A stretch of DNA of 64,000 nt from Thiocapsa marina 5811 (lineage in GTDB: Bacteria; Pseudomonadota; Gammaproteobacteria; Chromatiales; Chromatiaceae). The notes below the pieces were generated by a model. The model saw only the letters and a list, made by a program, of their open reading frames with translations, searched no databases and had not been told where the DNA came from. Shown here one piece after another: positions 16,408-25,929 of this stretch (position 1 is its first letter; each line of letters starts with the position of its first letter). The position numbers and the translations under genes were made by a program. Location of the stretch: positions 248,001-312,000 of the forward strand of contig NZ_AFWV01000005.1 in NCBI RefSeq assembly GCF_000223985.1. The letters run 5' to 3'.

Positions 16408-17634
16408 ATGGGAACTCCCTGGACACGGTGGTCGGATCGCTGGCGTGGTTTGCGCGAGGCGCTGCTTGCGCCGCGAGTCGACGACGAGACCCTCGACGCG
16501 GCCTTGCGCGATGCCCGCGCACGGCACCCGCTCCCGGTGGTCTGGCTGATCGGCAAGACCCAATCCGGAAAGACCTCCATCATCCGGGCGTTGACCGGGA
16601 GCGGGCTCGCCGAGATCGGCAACGGTTTTCAGCCCTGTACGGCGACGACGCGACTCTACGACTTTCCGGCCGAGGCACCCTTGATCCGCTTCCTCGATAC
16701 CCGCGGTCTCGGCGAGGTCGCCTACGACCCGAGTGCAGACATCCACTACTGCGAGTCGCAGGCGCATCTGCTGTTGGCCGTGATGAAGGCGACCGACATC
16801 CGCCAGGACGATGTCTCGGGGGTGCTGCGGCAGGTGCGCGCTCGCCACCCGGAATGGCCCTTGGTGATTGCGCAGACCGGACTGCACGATGCGTACCCGC
16901 CGGGCGGCGAGCATCCCGTGCCCTATCCATTCGAGGAGGACGGCTGGCAGGAAGCCGTCCCGATCGACCTCGCCCGCGCACTGCTGGCGCAACGCGATCG
17001 CTTCGGTGCGCTGCCGGGCGAGATCCCGCCGCGTTGGGTGCCGATCGATCTGACCCTCCCGGAGGACGGATTCGACCCGCCGAACTACGGCTTGGATGCG
17101 CTTTGGCGGGCGATCGACGAGGTCTCGTCGCTGCGTCTCCATGCACTCTTGCACACCGATGCGGGGGTGCGCGACGCCTACGCCCGATCCGCCCATCCGC
17201 ACATCGTCGGTTATGCGATCGCCGCGGCGGGCGTCGGTGCCTTGCCCGTGGTGGATCTGGTCGGCGTGCCGGCGATCCAGGCAAAGATGCTTCAAAGTCT
17301 CGCGGCGCTCTACGGCCAGGATTGGGATCGGCGCGCCATTCTCGAGTTTCTGGGCCTGCTCGGGACCGGCATCGGTCTCGCCTATGCCGCACGCAGTGCC
17401 GGCCGCTCCGTGGTCAAGCTGATCCCGGTGTGGGGACAGACGGCCGGTGCCATCTGGGGCGCGACGGCCAGCGGCGCGACGACCTATGCGCTCGGCAAGG
17501 CCGCCGGCTTTCACTTCAATCGCCGGCGCCGGGGCCTGCCGGCGGACGCCGAGGGGTTGCGCCGCGCCTTCGCCGAGGGCTTCGAGAACGGCTCGGCCCT
17601 CCTCAAAGACCTGGTGAAATCGGATCGACCATGA
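16408..17634 (+). CDS. P-loop GTPase with C-terminal DUF697-like membrane-associating domain
   Basis: The 408-residue protein begins with an Era/Der-like GTPase. G1 is GKTQSGKT (residues 49-56), a candidate G2 threonine is in QPCTATTRLYDFP, and G3 is DTRG (97-100). The expected G4 NKxD is replaced by AQTGLHD, so base specificity is uncertain. Residues about 250-350 (VGYAIAAAGVGALPVVDLVG through VKLIPVWGQTAGAIWGA) form the DUF697-type amphipathic/hydrophobic region found in YcjF-like proteins, suggesting membrane attachment. GAGG lies before the ATG. The stop overlaps the next GTPase gene (ATGA), so the two probably work as a pair. Confidence 0.8.
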   Translation: MGTPWTRWSDRWRGLREALLAPRVDDETLDAALRDARARHPLPVVWLIGKTQSGKTSIIRALTGSGLAEIGNGFQPCTATTRLYDFPAEAPLIRFLDTRGLGEVAYDPSADIHYCESQAHLLLAVMKATDIRQDDVSGVLRQVRARHPEWPLVIAQTGLHDAYPPGGEHPVPYPFEEDGWQEAVPIDLARALLAQRDRFGALPGEIPPRWVPIDLTLPEDGFDPPNYGLDALWRAIDEVSSLRLHALLHTDAGVRDAYARSAHPHIVGYAIAAAGVGALPVVDLVGVPAIQAKMLQSLAALYGQDWDRRAILEFLGLLGTGIGLAYAARSAGRSVVKLIPVWGQTAGAIWGATASGATTYALGKAAGFHFNRRRRGLPADAEGLRRAFAEGFENGSALLKDLVKSDRP

Positions 17635-19181
17635 AGATGCTCCTGAGCCGTATCGACCGCCTGCGTCTCATTGCGCTTGTGCTTTGGGCGGTTCCCGTCG
17701 CGGCACTCCTGCCGTTGGGTCTGCTCTGGCTCTGGCAGGTCGAGGCGACGCGCTACTGGCTGGTCGCGCTCGTCCTCTTCAGCGCGGCCGGGTACGCTCT
17801 TCAGGCTTGGCTACATCGGCACGAGCGCCGGTTGCTCCTTGCCGCGGAGACCGAGCCGGGCCCGGATTGGCCGCCGGCGGCCGACGGTGCCTGGGCGCTG
17901 GTCGAGGATCTGGCCGCGCAGACCAAACCCGCGGACTGGCCGATCGGCGAGGGCGATCGGCTCGGGGTCTTGGGCCAACAGACGCTCGAACGTGTCGCTC
18001 GGCATTTCCATCCCGATGTCGACGAGCCCTTGTTGGAGTTGACGATCCCGCACACCCTCTTGATCGTCGAGCGGGCGAGTCGCGATCTGCGCGAGACCAT
18101 CACGGACCATATCCCCTTCAGTCACCGGCTCACCGTGGGCTCGCTGATGCGCGCCTATCGCTGGAAGCCCTTTGCGGATCGGCTGTTGGGGCTCTATCGC
18201 GCCGGGCAGTGGGTCGTGAATCCGGCCAATGCCTTCCTGACCGAGGCATTGGCGCAGTTGCGCGGCCGCGGCTATGCCCTGGCGCAGGACGAGCTCTACG
18301 GCTGGATCCTGAGGGAGTACGTGCGCAAGGTCGGCGCCTATGCGATCGAGCTTTACAGCGGACGCCTGCTGCTGTCCGACATCCCTCCCGAGGCCCGGCC
18401 GACCCCGACATCCGAGCGTGATCTGCGCACGGCCGAATCCTCCGAAGAGCCGGCCGGCGAGCCTTTGCGGGTCCTCGTTCTGGGCCGTTCCAACGCAGGC
18501 AAGTCCAGTCTGATCAACGCACTGTTCGGCCAGCTGCGCGTGGCCACCGACCTGCTCCCCGACACGACCAAGATGCTCACCCCCTATCGTCTGGCGCGTG
18601 AAGGTCTCGATCTTGCCCTGATCTACGACACGCCGGGATCGGACACGATGGACGAGCAGACCCTGCGCACGGCGGCGGGTGACGCCGATATGATCCTTTG
18701 GGTCAGTGCCGCCGACCGCCCCGACCGTCATGCCGATCGCGAGACCCTGGACAGCTTGCGGGCCGCCTTCGCCGAGCGCCTGACGCGCCGTCCGCCGCCG
18801 GTGCTCGTCGTGCTCAGTCATATCGATCGGCTGCGCCCGGTCCGCGAGTGGCTGCCGCCCTATGACCTGGCCGAGCCCAAGAGTCTCAAAGCCGAAAGCA
18901 TCCTCGCCGCCGTCGAGGTGGTCGCGGCGGATCTCGCGATCCCGATCGCGAGCGTCATCCCGGTCTGCCTGGCCGGCGGGCGGGTCTACAACGTCGACGA
19001 CGTCCTCTGGGCGGCGATCCTCGATCGGCTGGACGCCGCGCAACGCGCGCGTCTATTGCGCTGCCAAGACGCGCGCAAACGCGAGGAGAACTGGTCGTTG
19101 GTGCGCAGACAATTGGCAAACGCCGGCCGTTTCCTGCTTGAGCTGCCCAATCGCAGCACGGGCGGGCGCACTCGACGTTAA
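17631..19181 (+). CDS. Membrane-anchored GTPase, partner of the preceding GTPase
   Basis: The 516-residue protein has two N-terminal membrane helices (about 10-32 and 38-55), a helical region of about 220 residues without a known domain, and then a GTPase. G1 is GRSNAGKSS (about 284), G3 is DTPGSD (about 333), and the G4 position reads LSHIDR (about 393) instead of NKxD. The arrangement, two helices then GTPase, is reminiscent of membrane-remodelling or YcjX/YcjF-like stress GTPases, but no close family is recognised. It overlaps the upstream gene by 4 bp. Its TAA stop is formed by the first bases of a dispersed repeat. Confidence 0.8.
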   Translation: MKMLLSRIDRLRLIALVLWAVPVAALLPLGLLWLWQVEATRYWLVALVLFSAAGYALQAWLHRHERRLLLAAETEPGPDWPPAADGAWALVEDLAAQTKPADWPIGEGDRLGVLGQQTLERVARHFHPDVDEPLLELTIPHTLLIVERASRDLRETITDHIPFSHRLTVGSLMRAYRWKPFADRLLGLYRAGQWVVNPANAFLTEALAQLRGRGYALAQDELYGWILREYVRKVGAYAIELYSGRLLLSDIPPEARPTPTSERDLRTAESSEEPAGEPLRVLVLGRSNAGKSSLINALFGQLRVATDLLPDTTKMLTPYRLAREGLDLALIYDTPGSDTMDEQTLRTAAGDADMILWVSAADRPDRHADRETLDSLRAAFAERLTRRPPPVLVVLSHIDRLRPVREWLPPYDLAEPKSLKAESILAAVEVVAADLAIPIASVIPVCLAGGRVYNVDDVLWAAILDRLDAAQRARLLRCQDARKREENWSLVRRQLANAGRFLLELPNRSTGGRTRR

Positions 19182-19262
19182 ACCGCGCTCGGCGCGGTAT
19201 GCGATGTTCTTGGATGGAATCGGCCCCGGCAGACTTGAGGGCCGCCGGGGCTGGCGCGGTTT
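19179..19262. repeat. Dispersed palindromic repeat, unit alpha (copy 1)
   Basis: It begins TAAACCGCGCTCGGCGCGGT and ends GGCGCGGTTT, with inverted ends typical of the family. The first three bases are the stop codon of the GTPase gene. Central bases GCGATGTTCTTGGATGG are shared almost exactly with the copies at 44499 and 57469. Confidence 0.85.
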
Positions 19263-19325
19263 CGTCCGAAAGTGCGGACTGCGAGTGTCTCCCCGCGGCA
19301 AGCTGAAGGCTGGAGGCAGGAACCC

Positions 19326-22300
19326 CTAAACCGCCGAAGGCGCCGGCTTGACCCCCGCACGACCGCTGAACACCTCCAGATCGGAGCGAATTAACCTCCA
19401 ACAGGGCTCGCCGAGCTGCTCCTTCGGTCCGCTGACCTCGACCTTCAGGTAGATGTCGGGCTCCTCGAGATAGACGCAGAGCTGCAGCTCGATCGGTCGA
19501 TCATCGGCGGTGCTCGAGGCGTACAGCTCCAGGGTCAGATCGAATGCGTTGCTCGACAGACGGGGCTGTCCGGTTTCGACGCGGACCAGTCCGCAGTTCG
19601 GCTCGACGCAGCGGCGGCGCAGGGCATAGCCGAGCTCGCGGTCGCAGAAGACACAGAGTGCCCGCGTGACCTCGGCGAGGCGACGCTGTGCGTCACGAAG
19701 GCGATGGGGGTAGGGCACCTCGTCGCGGATCTCCTCGCGCAGCACGCGTCTCAGACGGTCGAACGCCTTCGGCAATGTTCCGCTGTGAAAGCCCCGGCGG
19801 AGCATCCCCCGCATGGTTTCGCCATGGCCGCCGATGATGGCCGGCTCGATCGGCGTGCTTTCCAGATTGACTCGGTGCACCGCCTCGATTCGACCTGCGT
19901 CGTATCCGACCAGGGGTGAGCCCGCATGATTGGCTGCATAGATCCTCCGATTCTCCTTCAGCTCCCAGACCAGGAAACCGGCGAGTCCAGGCAGCAGGAG
20001 GATGGTGACGGTCACGAAGGGGTAGGCGATCAGCTTCGGCAGAAAGGGCTCCGTGAGCGCGACGAGCAGCCCGGTGAGCGCGGGAAGGAAGGGCAACATC
20101 AATTTGTGCGCGATGGTGACCAGGGGGAAGTGCTTGATCGGATTGACTTGCGGTTCCACCAACACGGTCACGTAAAACTGGATGACGGCCTCCGTGAGGT
20201 TCCAGATCGGCGCAAACAGAGACTTCACGACGAGCGCGAGCCGCGATTCTCCGAGCTGATGGCTCAGCAGCTCCTCGATGCGATGCAGTCCCTGCTCGAA
20301 GCGACGTGTCACCTCCTTGAAGAAATGGAGCAGCTCCCGAACCACTCCGATCACGAGGGTCTGATTCAGGCGCCTCAGGATCTGCCACGCGGCGCTCGCC
20401 GCGTTGTCGAGCATGCGTCGACCCGCCGGCGTATTGCGCGCGAGCGTGCCGATCGCAAAGGCCGGGATCAGCAGGGACAGACCGTAATCGATCTCGACCC
20501 CGTCGATCAGCAGGCCCAGTCCCACGAAGGGGAGCACGATCAACAAGCCGATGAACAGCGGCTGGACGAGGTTACGGTCCAGGCCGCGGATGAGGCTCGT
20601 CGACAGCAGTCTCGCGACGGGCGCCCAGCGCAGCAGCTTGCGTACCCCGTCGAACAGCAGCAGACTGACGGTCCACGCGATGGCACGCCAGATCGTCTTG
20701 GCGATCGCTCGCCCGACGCGGGTGTAGGCGAACGCATTGATCAGCACGGCGAGCAGGAGGACCAGCCAGAGCGGTGCTAAATGGACGGAGCTCCCCGCGG
20801 GCAAAATCAGACCGGCCACGATGTCGATCGTCTTGAGTCCCAGGAAGGCGAGGCCGGTCGGCAGGATCAGGTGGCGCAGGATCAAGCGTCCCCGTGGCGT
20901 GCCGAACAGAGGCGCGCCGAGCTGCTGCAATCCCTTGACGTAGAATTCGCCCGGCTTGTAAACGCCGGGCAAGGCGTGAGCGGCGATCCGATCGAAATGC
21001 GCCAAGCGGTCGCCGTGGCGGATCTCCTCCAGGGTCGGGTCGGGCAGACGCAGGATATTGCGTGCGACGATGTCGCGTACGTCGGTGAACTTGAGATGCC
21101 GGCGTCGCTGAATGACGTCGAGCAGCTCCTCGCGCATCTTGTGGGCCGCAACCTGCTCGCGGTGGTTGGTCGGGGTGAAGCCGGCCTCCTCGAGCGAGGT
21201 GCGAAGATGTGGGCGGAGCTGCCCGGCGAGACGGGTGGAAAGCTGTTGCGAGAGTCGCTGGAGAGGCACCGAGAACCGCTCGACCTCGCGGGTCGGCCAT
21301 TCGATCTGCTCGAGGCGATTCGATGCGACCTCGAGCGCGCGCAGTGCCTTGAGTCGAGCCTGAAACGGCAAAATCTGTCTGAGCCTTACCTTGCCGCCGC
21401 TCGCTGCCCATTGAAACGGGCGCAAGCGGTAGTAGGTCGTGCGGCTCTCCAACAGAACCCGTTCCAGGTCGCGCAGGATCAGATATGCCGAGCGCGAGGA
21501 GGCCGAGCGCATGACGTCGTCGCCCAAGCGCTCGGTCAATACAGAGAGCTCGTGCGCCGTGTCAGGACTCAGCTTCGAGTTGGCGGCGATCAGATCCGCC
21601 AGGGTGCTCTCGGCCGCGGCGGCACGTCGTGCAAGGATCGCGTGGACGGCGTCGCGCGCGTTCAGGCAGGGCTCGCCCAAGGCGATGAAGCGTCGCCGAG
21701 CCAAGGCCAGGTTGAGGAGCGCGGCGGCATAGCGGTCGTCGAGCTCGGCGCGTTGAGCCTTGCGCACTGCATCGGCGAACAGGGCCAAATGCAGATCCAG
21801 TCGGAGCCCGCGCGGTCGCGCCTCGGACCCTTTGCGTCGCAGCAGCGCCGGGATCGCGAGCAGGGCATCCAGCAGTGGTGCAAGCGGGGTGATCAGGATG
21901 TGGCGGAGTGCCGCTCGCCAGTCCCGTCGGGCCAGTTGAGACGCTTCGCGCAGGACATCGAGACAGCGTGCCTCGATGTCGTCCACGGGGGCGGCGACCG
22001 GGCTATCGGCAGCGGCCGGCGTTGCGGGCTTGGCTCGGAGGGGCGATGTCTCGCGGGACTCCCGCGCCGCGATCGCGCGAGCGAAATCCGGATCCGAGTC
22101 TCCGTAAGGTAAACCCGACGGGAGCAGCGGCAGATATTCGGGCGCGCCGCAGCGGTGATCAGGCCGCGTGTGTTCAAGCAAGCGCGGCAGCCGTCCGCCC
22201 TGCAGCGATGCCGGGAGATCGAGCCCGCTCTCGACGAGCCACACATCGAGCGCATGCCAATCGCGAATCGTCGGAAAGAAAAAGCCGCGGGCCCCCGGCG

Positions 22301-22868
22301 AGAAATAGCGCAGTCGTGCGAGCAGTGCGACGAAGCTACGGCAAATGAAGGCATCGCCGATGCCTGCCGGGACGACCCCGTCACGGATCATGACGTCGCG
22401 CACTTCGGCCAAGGCCAGCGTGCCGATCCGGCGGGTCAGACCGATCGGGCCGAAGGGATCCCCGTCGAGATTATCGTCGCGTGCCGTCTGCCAGGCGCGC
22501 GCGACCTCCGCTTCGAAACGCCGTGCCCAGTAGTCGCGCAGCAGTCTCGTAAAGCCGACGCGGTCGAGTCGCTGCTCGGGAGGGATCGGCAGAAGGATGA
22601 CGTAGTTCGGCAGGTTGAGCCCCTCGATGACCGCCAGCGCTTCGGGGTTCTCCGATTCCAAGCCCGTGAGAAAGGCCGTGGCAGGCATCAGGTAATACGC
22701 GAGATCGGGGATCGAGATGTCGCGCGCCGCGGCCGCCAGATGATCGGTGATCAGGCGTTCGATAGCCCTGGGGTGGAAGAGAAAGACGCCTTCGGCTGGT
22801 TTGAGGACGCGCGCGCGAAAGAGCTTGGCGGTGGTCTCGGCGCTGGCGGGTGGCGTGAGGTCAGACAC
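19326..22868 (-). CDS. Very large membrane protein of unknown function (1180 residues)
   Basis: I do not recognise the family. Residues 1-650 look soluble and mainly helical, including long Arg/Leu-rich helices that may be coiled coil. From about 655 to 975 there are several groups of hydrophobic segments (for example LWLVLLLAVLINAFAY, LFIGLLIVLPFVGLGLLID and FVTVTILLLPGLAGFLVW). A C-terminal soluble domain has a zinc-ribbon-like pattern CVFC (about 1074) with CVEPNC (about 1087), then a beta-rich end. The start is GTG with a weak ribosome site. It converges on the GTPase pair across a repeat. Shared function with the GTPases is an inference from position only. Confidence 0.75.
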   Translation of the reverse strand: MSDLTPPASAETTAKLFRARVLKPAEGVFLFHPRAIERLITDHLAAAARDISIPDLAYYLMPATAFLTGLESENPEALAVIEGLNLPNYVILLPIPPEQRLDRVGFTRLLRDYWARRFEAEVARAWQTARDDNLDGDPFGPIGLTRRIGTLALAEVRDVMIRDGVVPAGIGDAFICRSFVALLARLRYFSPGARGFFFPTIRDWHALDVWLVESGLDLPASLQGGRLPRLLEHTRPDHRCGAPEYLPLLPSGLPYGDSDPDFARAIAARESRETSPLRAKPATPAAADSPVAAPVDDIEARCLDVLREASQLARRDWRAALRHILITPLAPLLDALLAIPALLRRKGSEARPRGLRLDLHLALFADAVRKAQRAELDDRYAAALLNLALARRRFIALGEPCLNARDAVHAILARRAAAAESTLADLIAANSKLSPDTAHELSVLTERLGDDVMRSASSRSAYLILRDLERVLLESRTTYYRLRPFQWAASGGKVRLRQILPFQARLKALRALEVASNRLEQIEWPTREVERFSVPLQRLSQQLSTRLAGQLRPHLRTSLEEAGFTPTNHREQVAAHKMREELLDVIQRRRHLKFTDVRDIVARNILRLPDPTLEEIRHGDRLAHFDRIAAHALPGVYKPGEFYVKGLQQLGAPLFGTPRGRLILRHLILPTGLAFLGLKTIDIVAGLILPAGSSVHLAPLWLVLLLAVLINAFAYTRVGRAIAKTIWRAIAWTVSLLLFDGVRKLLRWAPVARLLSTSLIRGLDRNLVQPLFIGLLIVLPFVGLGLLIDGVEIDYGLSLLIPAFAIGTLARNTPAGRRMLDNAASAAWQILRRLNQTLVIGVVRELLHFFKEVTRRFEQGLHRIEELLSHQLGESRLALVVKSLFAPIWNLTEAVIQFYVTVLVEPQVNPIKHFPLVTIAHKLMLPFLPALTGLLVALTEPFLPKLIAYPFVTVTILLLPGLAGFLVWELKENRRIYAANHAGSPLVGYDAGRIEAVHRVNLESTPIEPAIIGGHGETMRGMLRRGFHSGTLPKAFDRLRRVLREEIRDEVPYPHRLRDAQRRLAEVTRALCVFCDRELGYALRRRCVEPNCGLVRVETGQPRLSSNAFDLTLELYASSTADDRPIELQLCVYLEEPDIYLKVEVSGPKEQLGEPCWRLIRSDLEVFSGRAGVKPAPSAV

Positions 22869-23052
22869 GGGGATCGCGATGCTGGATCGAAGGGGGCGAC
22901 ATCATCGGGGGGGCGAGGGGCAATCGTTGCATGGATGATCTGCCGTAGTCCCCGCACGCTATCGTCATTCCGTTGTCCCTGATCGGGAAACCGTCCCGTC
23001 CCCCTGCGCCGAGCCGCGATGAGGTCATCGCGGCTCGGGGCGCAGAGGCAGA

Positions 23053-24348
23053 CTAGGCCCTGGCCGGGATCGGCCCGTCTTGCTCGAGGATTCCGGTTTC
23101 GCCTTCGCTCTTTGCGATGATGACGGCACCGCAGGAATCGCTGAAGACATTCACCGAGGTGCGCATCATGTCGAGGATTCGGTCGACCGCCAGGATCAGG
23201 CCGATTCCTTCCAACGGCAGGCCGACGGCGGACAGGATGATGGCGATGGCAACGAGGCTGGCGGCCGGGATACCGGCCACGCCGATCGATGTCAAGAGGG
23301 CCAGGATCACGATCATGAACTGAGTTGCGAGGCCGAGTTCGATGCCGTAGGCCTGTGCGATGAACATGACGGCGACGCATTCATAGAGCGCTGTCCCGTC
23401 CATATTCACGGTTGCGCCCAAGGGCAGCACGAAGCTCGAGGTCCGGTTGGAGACACCCGCGTTCTTCTCGACGCATTCCATCGTGAGCGGGAGCGTCGCC
23501 GAGGAGGAGGCGGTCGAGAAGGCCGTGAGCAGCGCGGCACCCATGGCGCGATAGTGACGACTCGGCTTCACGCCCCCGACGAGCAGGAGCAGCAGAGGCA
23601 GCGTCACGAAGAAATGGATGCCGAGCGCGATCACCACGCTGAAGAAGAAGAGCGCAAGCGGGCCGAATGCCTCCAGCCCGGTGTCCGTGACCGTCTTGGC
23701 GACGAGGGCGAAGACACCGATGGGCGCGAAGCGCATCACCAGCTCGGTGATCTTCATCATCACCTCGAAGACGCCGTTCCAGAAGTCGAGCTGGGTCTGT
23801 GCGAGGTTGCCGTTCAGGCGGGTGATGAAGAAGCCGTAAAGGAGACTGAAGAAGATCAGCCCGAGCATCTGGCCCGCCGCGGCCGCCGCGACGATGTTTG
23901 TCGGCACCATCCGAAGAAAGATCTCGACGATGTCGGCGGCGCCCTTGTCGGCGAATTGTGCCTCGAGCTCGCCCTTGCTGGCCGACAGCCCGAAGACATC
24001 CTCGGCCGAGCCTTCCACCATACCCGGCTGAATGATATTGACGACCAACAAACCCACGACGATGGCGAAGAGGCTCGTCATCGCATAGTAGCCGATGGTC
24101 TTGCCCCCGAGCCGCCCGAGATTGCTCGAGTCGCCGATTCCTGCGACCCCGACGATGATCGAGGACACGATCAGGGGTACAATCAACATCTTCAGGGCGT
24201 TGAGGAACAGCGTACCCAGGAAGTCGAAGATGGCGTAAAGAGTAACCCCGAAGATCCCGGTATCGCGTTCGATCAGCAGCCCGATCAGGATCGCCAGCAC
24301 CAGGGCGATCAGGATCTGCCAGTGGAGCTTCATTTTGAGAACGGACAT
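23053..24348 (-). CDS. Dicarboxylate/amino-acid:cation symporter (DAACS family)
   Basis: The 431-residue inner-membrane transporter is of the GltP/DctA/SdcS fold. It has the serine-rich re-entrant loop (AFSTASSSATLPLTMEC), the cation/substrate segment LGATVNMDGTALYE, and the last helix with DRILDMMRTSVNVFSD carrying the substrate-binding Asp and Arg region. Likely substrates are C4-dicarboxylates or glutamate/aspartate, with Na+ or H+. GGAG stands 6 bases before the ATG at 24348, which decides this start over an upstream open frame. The gene is alone. Confidence 0.9.
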   Translation of the reverse strand: MSVLKMKLHWQILIALVLAILIGLLIERDTGIFGVTLYAIFDFLGTLFLNALKMLIVPLIVSSIIVGVAGIGDSSNLGRLGGKTIGYYAMTSLFAIVVGLLVVNIIQPGMVEGSAEDVFGLSASKGELEAQFADKGAADIVEIFLRMVPTNIVAAAAAGQMLGLIFFSLLYGFFITRLNGNLAQTQLDFWNGVFEVMMKITELVMRFAPIGVFALVAKTVTDTGLEAFGPLALFFFSVVIALGIHFFVTLPLLLLLVGGVKPSRHYRAMGAALLTAFSTASSSATLPLTMECVEKNAGVSNRTSSFVLPLGATVNMDGTALYECVAVMFIAQAYGIELGLATQFMIVILALLTSIGVAGIPAASLVAIAIILSAVGLPLEGIGLILAVDRILDMMRTSVNVFSDSCGAVIIAKSEGETGILEQDGPIPARA

Positions 24349-24594
24349 CGGCGTCTCCGAATGGCTCTGAGGTGATCCGTCACGCGGCGCTGCGCAGAGC
24401 GTGTGATTGCCGGATCCCGCATCCGCGCGGAAGTGCTCGGCGAATCGAATTCGCCTTAGGTCGAGCCGCCTCGGTGTGCGCCTCGGGTGGGCGCGAGGAG
24501 GCTTTCGAGCGACCGCGGATTCCGGCACATCTTATGCGCTACGCCGTGTCGAGACCAGACCGTCACAGCACACAGAGAGCGAACAACGACAGCC

Positions 24595-24930
24595 ATGCAC
24601 TATCGCGTCTACTACTTATTCGAGCGTTCGGGGGAGTCGGTCTCGTCGGCGAGTGCGCTGGAGGTGAGCAGCCGGGAGATCCGCGAGCAGCTGTTGCCTC
24701 GCCTGCAACATGAAGACGATTATCTCGGGATCATCGATCACGCCGACAACACCCTGCAGATCCTGCGGGAGCCGGGTTCCATCCGTTATTGGGTCGAGCT
24801 GCCGATCGATGCGGCCAAGGCCTCTTACGGTCGGCACATGGATCTGGAAGAGGTGGATCGGCTCATCCGGGAGCTGCCGTCGGTCTTCGATCGCGAAGCC
24901 ATCCCCGGCCTTCAATATCGCCCCTGGTGA
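24595..24930 (+). CDS. Conserved hypothetical protein (111 residues)
   Basis: The product is a small soluble, acidic protein without signal peptide or membrane helix. Notable segments are HYRVYYLFERSGESV at the N terminus, DDYLGIIDHADNTLQIL in the centre and REAIPGLQYRPW at the end. I do not recognise a domain. It is followed after 6 bp by a membrane-protein gene on the same strand, suggesting a two-gene operon. Codon use is like that of its neighbours. The 246 bp upstream, shared with the divergent symporter gene, hold no other gene. Confidence 0.65.
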   Translation: MHYRVYYLFERSGESVSSASALEVSSREIREQLLPRLQHEDDYLGIIDHADNTLQILREPGSIRYWVELPIDAAKASYGRHMDLEEVDRLIRELPSVFDREAIPGLQYRPW

Positions 24931-24936
24931 GCCTCG

Positions 24937-25305
24937 ATGGATGAATCGACCCACAAGGTCCAACCCGTTTCGGCCGGGCCCGACACGACCGACCCACTCA
25001 AGACGACGACCGGCTTCGTCTATCTCATGCAGGCCCTGTCGTTTATTCTGGGCGTGACATCGGTCATCGGCGTCGTCGTGAACTATCTCCGTCTTGCCGA
25101 GGTGCGGGGCACTTGGCTCGAATCCCATTTCGTGTGGCAGATCAGAACCTTTTGGTTCCAGCTTTTGTGGGGCCTCGTCGGCCTGGCGACGAGCGTGTTT
25201 TTGATCGGCTTCCTGGTCTGGGGCGTCGTGTACTTCTGGACGCTCTATCGGGTTGTCAAGGGCTGGCTCAATTTGGCGGAAGAGCGCCCCATGTATGCCG
25301 ACTGA
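24937..25305 (+). CDS. Predicted membrane protein of the COG3671/DUF4870-like type
   Basis: The 122-residue protein has three predicted membrane helices (FVYLMQALSFILGVTSVIGV, FWFQLLWGLVGLATSVFLIG and VYFWTLYRVVKGWLNL). The block between helices 1 and 2, WLESHFVWQIRTFW, matches the 'ShfrfQirTFw' signature of COG3671 predicted membrane proteins, and the closing RVVKGW..L fits as well. Function is unknown. It sits 6 bp after the small soluble protein gene and is probably co-transcribed. Confidence 0.75.
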   Translation: MDESTHKVQPVSAGPDTTDPLKTTTGFVYLMQALSFILGVTSVIGVVVNYLRLAEVRGTWLESHFVWQIRTFWFQLLWGLVGLATSVFLIGFLVWGVVYFWTLYRVVKGWLNLAEERPMYAD

Positions 25306-25349
25306 ACCGAGTCTCGGGTGACCTCCGCAATCTTCTCGCGTGCCGTCGG

Positions 25350-25390
25350 CGCCGCGTCCGCCGATTGGCGTCGGAGCGGACGCGGTTCAG
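25350..25390. repeat. Dispersed palindromic repeat, short beta-type copy (copy 2)
   Basis: CCGCGTCCG at the left and CGGACGCGG at the right form a short inverted repeat, ending with GGTTCAG. These ends match the beta units at 42666 and 57577, but the centre is much shorter, so this may be a deletion derivative. It lies in the 393-bp gene-free stretch 25306-25698. Confidence 0.65.
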
Positions 25391-25545
25391 ATGATTTCAG
25401 CGATTGAGGGAACGCGGGGCGCGGAACGCCGGACCCGTGGGAGTCCGGCTCCGCAGCGATTCACCAAGAGCCGAAGGGCGGCTGAGTGAGATTGCCGACG
25501 CCTGCAATCGCGGCGCGCGTTTTTTACGCAACCGGCCGGTGGCCC

Positions 25546-25624
25546 GTAGGGTGGACAAGCGCAGCGCAGTCCACCAACGCCGGCGCGGGATTCGGTGGAC
25601 TTCGCTCTCGCTCGTCCACCCTAC
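25546..25624. repeat. Palindromic repeat of the GTAGGGTGGAC type
   Basis: GTAGGGTGGAC at the left and GTCCACCCTAC at the right are exact complements, with imperfect pairing of the inner 55 bp. Outer flanks (CCGGCCGG on both sides) extend the symmetry. Similar GTAGGGTGGAC..GTCCACC elements are scattered in many proteobacterial genomes. No gene lies in this stretch. Confidence 0.8.
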
Positions 25625-25698
25625 AGTGCTCGTCCACCCGGCCGGTCGGGTGAGGGAAGAGAGCGGTGTGGCTGATGGGCCAGGCCCGTCAAGGTGGT

Positions 25699-25884
25699 TC
25701 AGCGCACGGCCAAGATCAGCAGCACAACCAGTGCGGCGACCGCTCCGAGCGGCAAGATGGCCGCCTGCCAATCCCCTTTTTCCGCCTTCGGGCCGTTCTC
25801 CTGCCAGTGTTTGTAGGCCGGCCAAAGATAGAACAGCATCAAGACGAGCACCGCTGCAGCGGCGATCTTCAGCGCGAGATCCAT
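25699..25884 (-). CDS. Small two-helix membrane protein (61 residues)
   Basis: The 61-residue product has two hydrophobic segments (ALKIAAAAVLVLMLFYLWPA and ILPLGAVAALVVLLILAV) joined by a charged loop, YKHWQENGPKAEKGDWQ. AAGGAGAGG lies 5-6 bases before the ATG at 25884, strong support for that start. It resembles short uncharacterised membrane proteins of purple sulfur and other gammaproteobacteria, with no assigned function. It follows the terminator of the BI-1 gene on the same strand. Confidence 0.7.
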   Translation of the reverse strand: MDLALKIAAAAVLVLMLFYLWPAYKHWQENGPKAEKGDWQAAILPLGAVAALVVLLILAVR

Positions 25885-25929
25885 GGAATCCTCTCCTTGC
25901 CCCGAGCGGGGGTCGTGTCGAGAGCCCAA

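Noticed and set aside
16140-17630. Long open frame overlapping the first GTPase gene in another frame
   Set aside because: Its translation is Arg/Gly/Ala-rich without motifs. The GTPase frame has G1/G3 motifs and a ribosome site.
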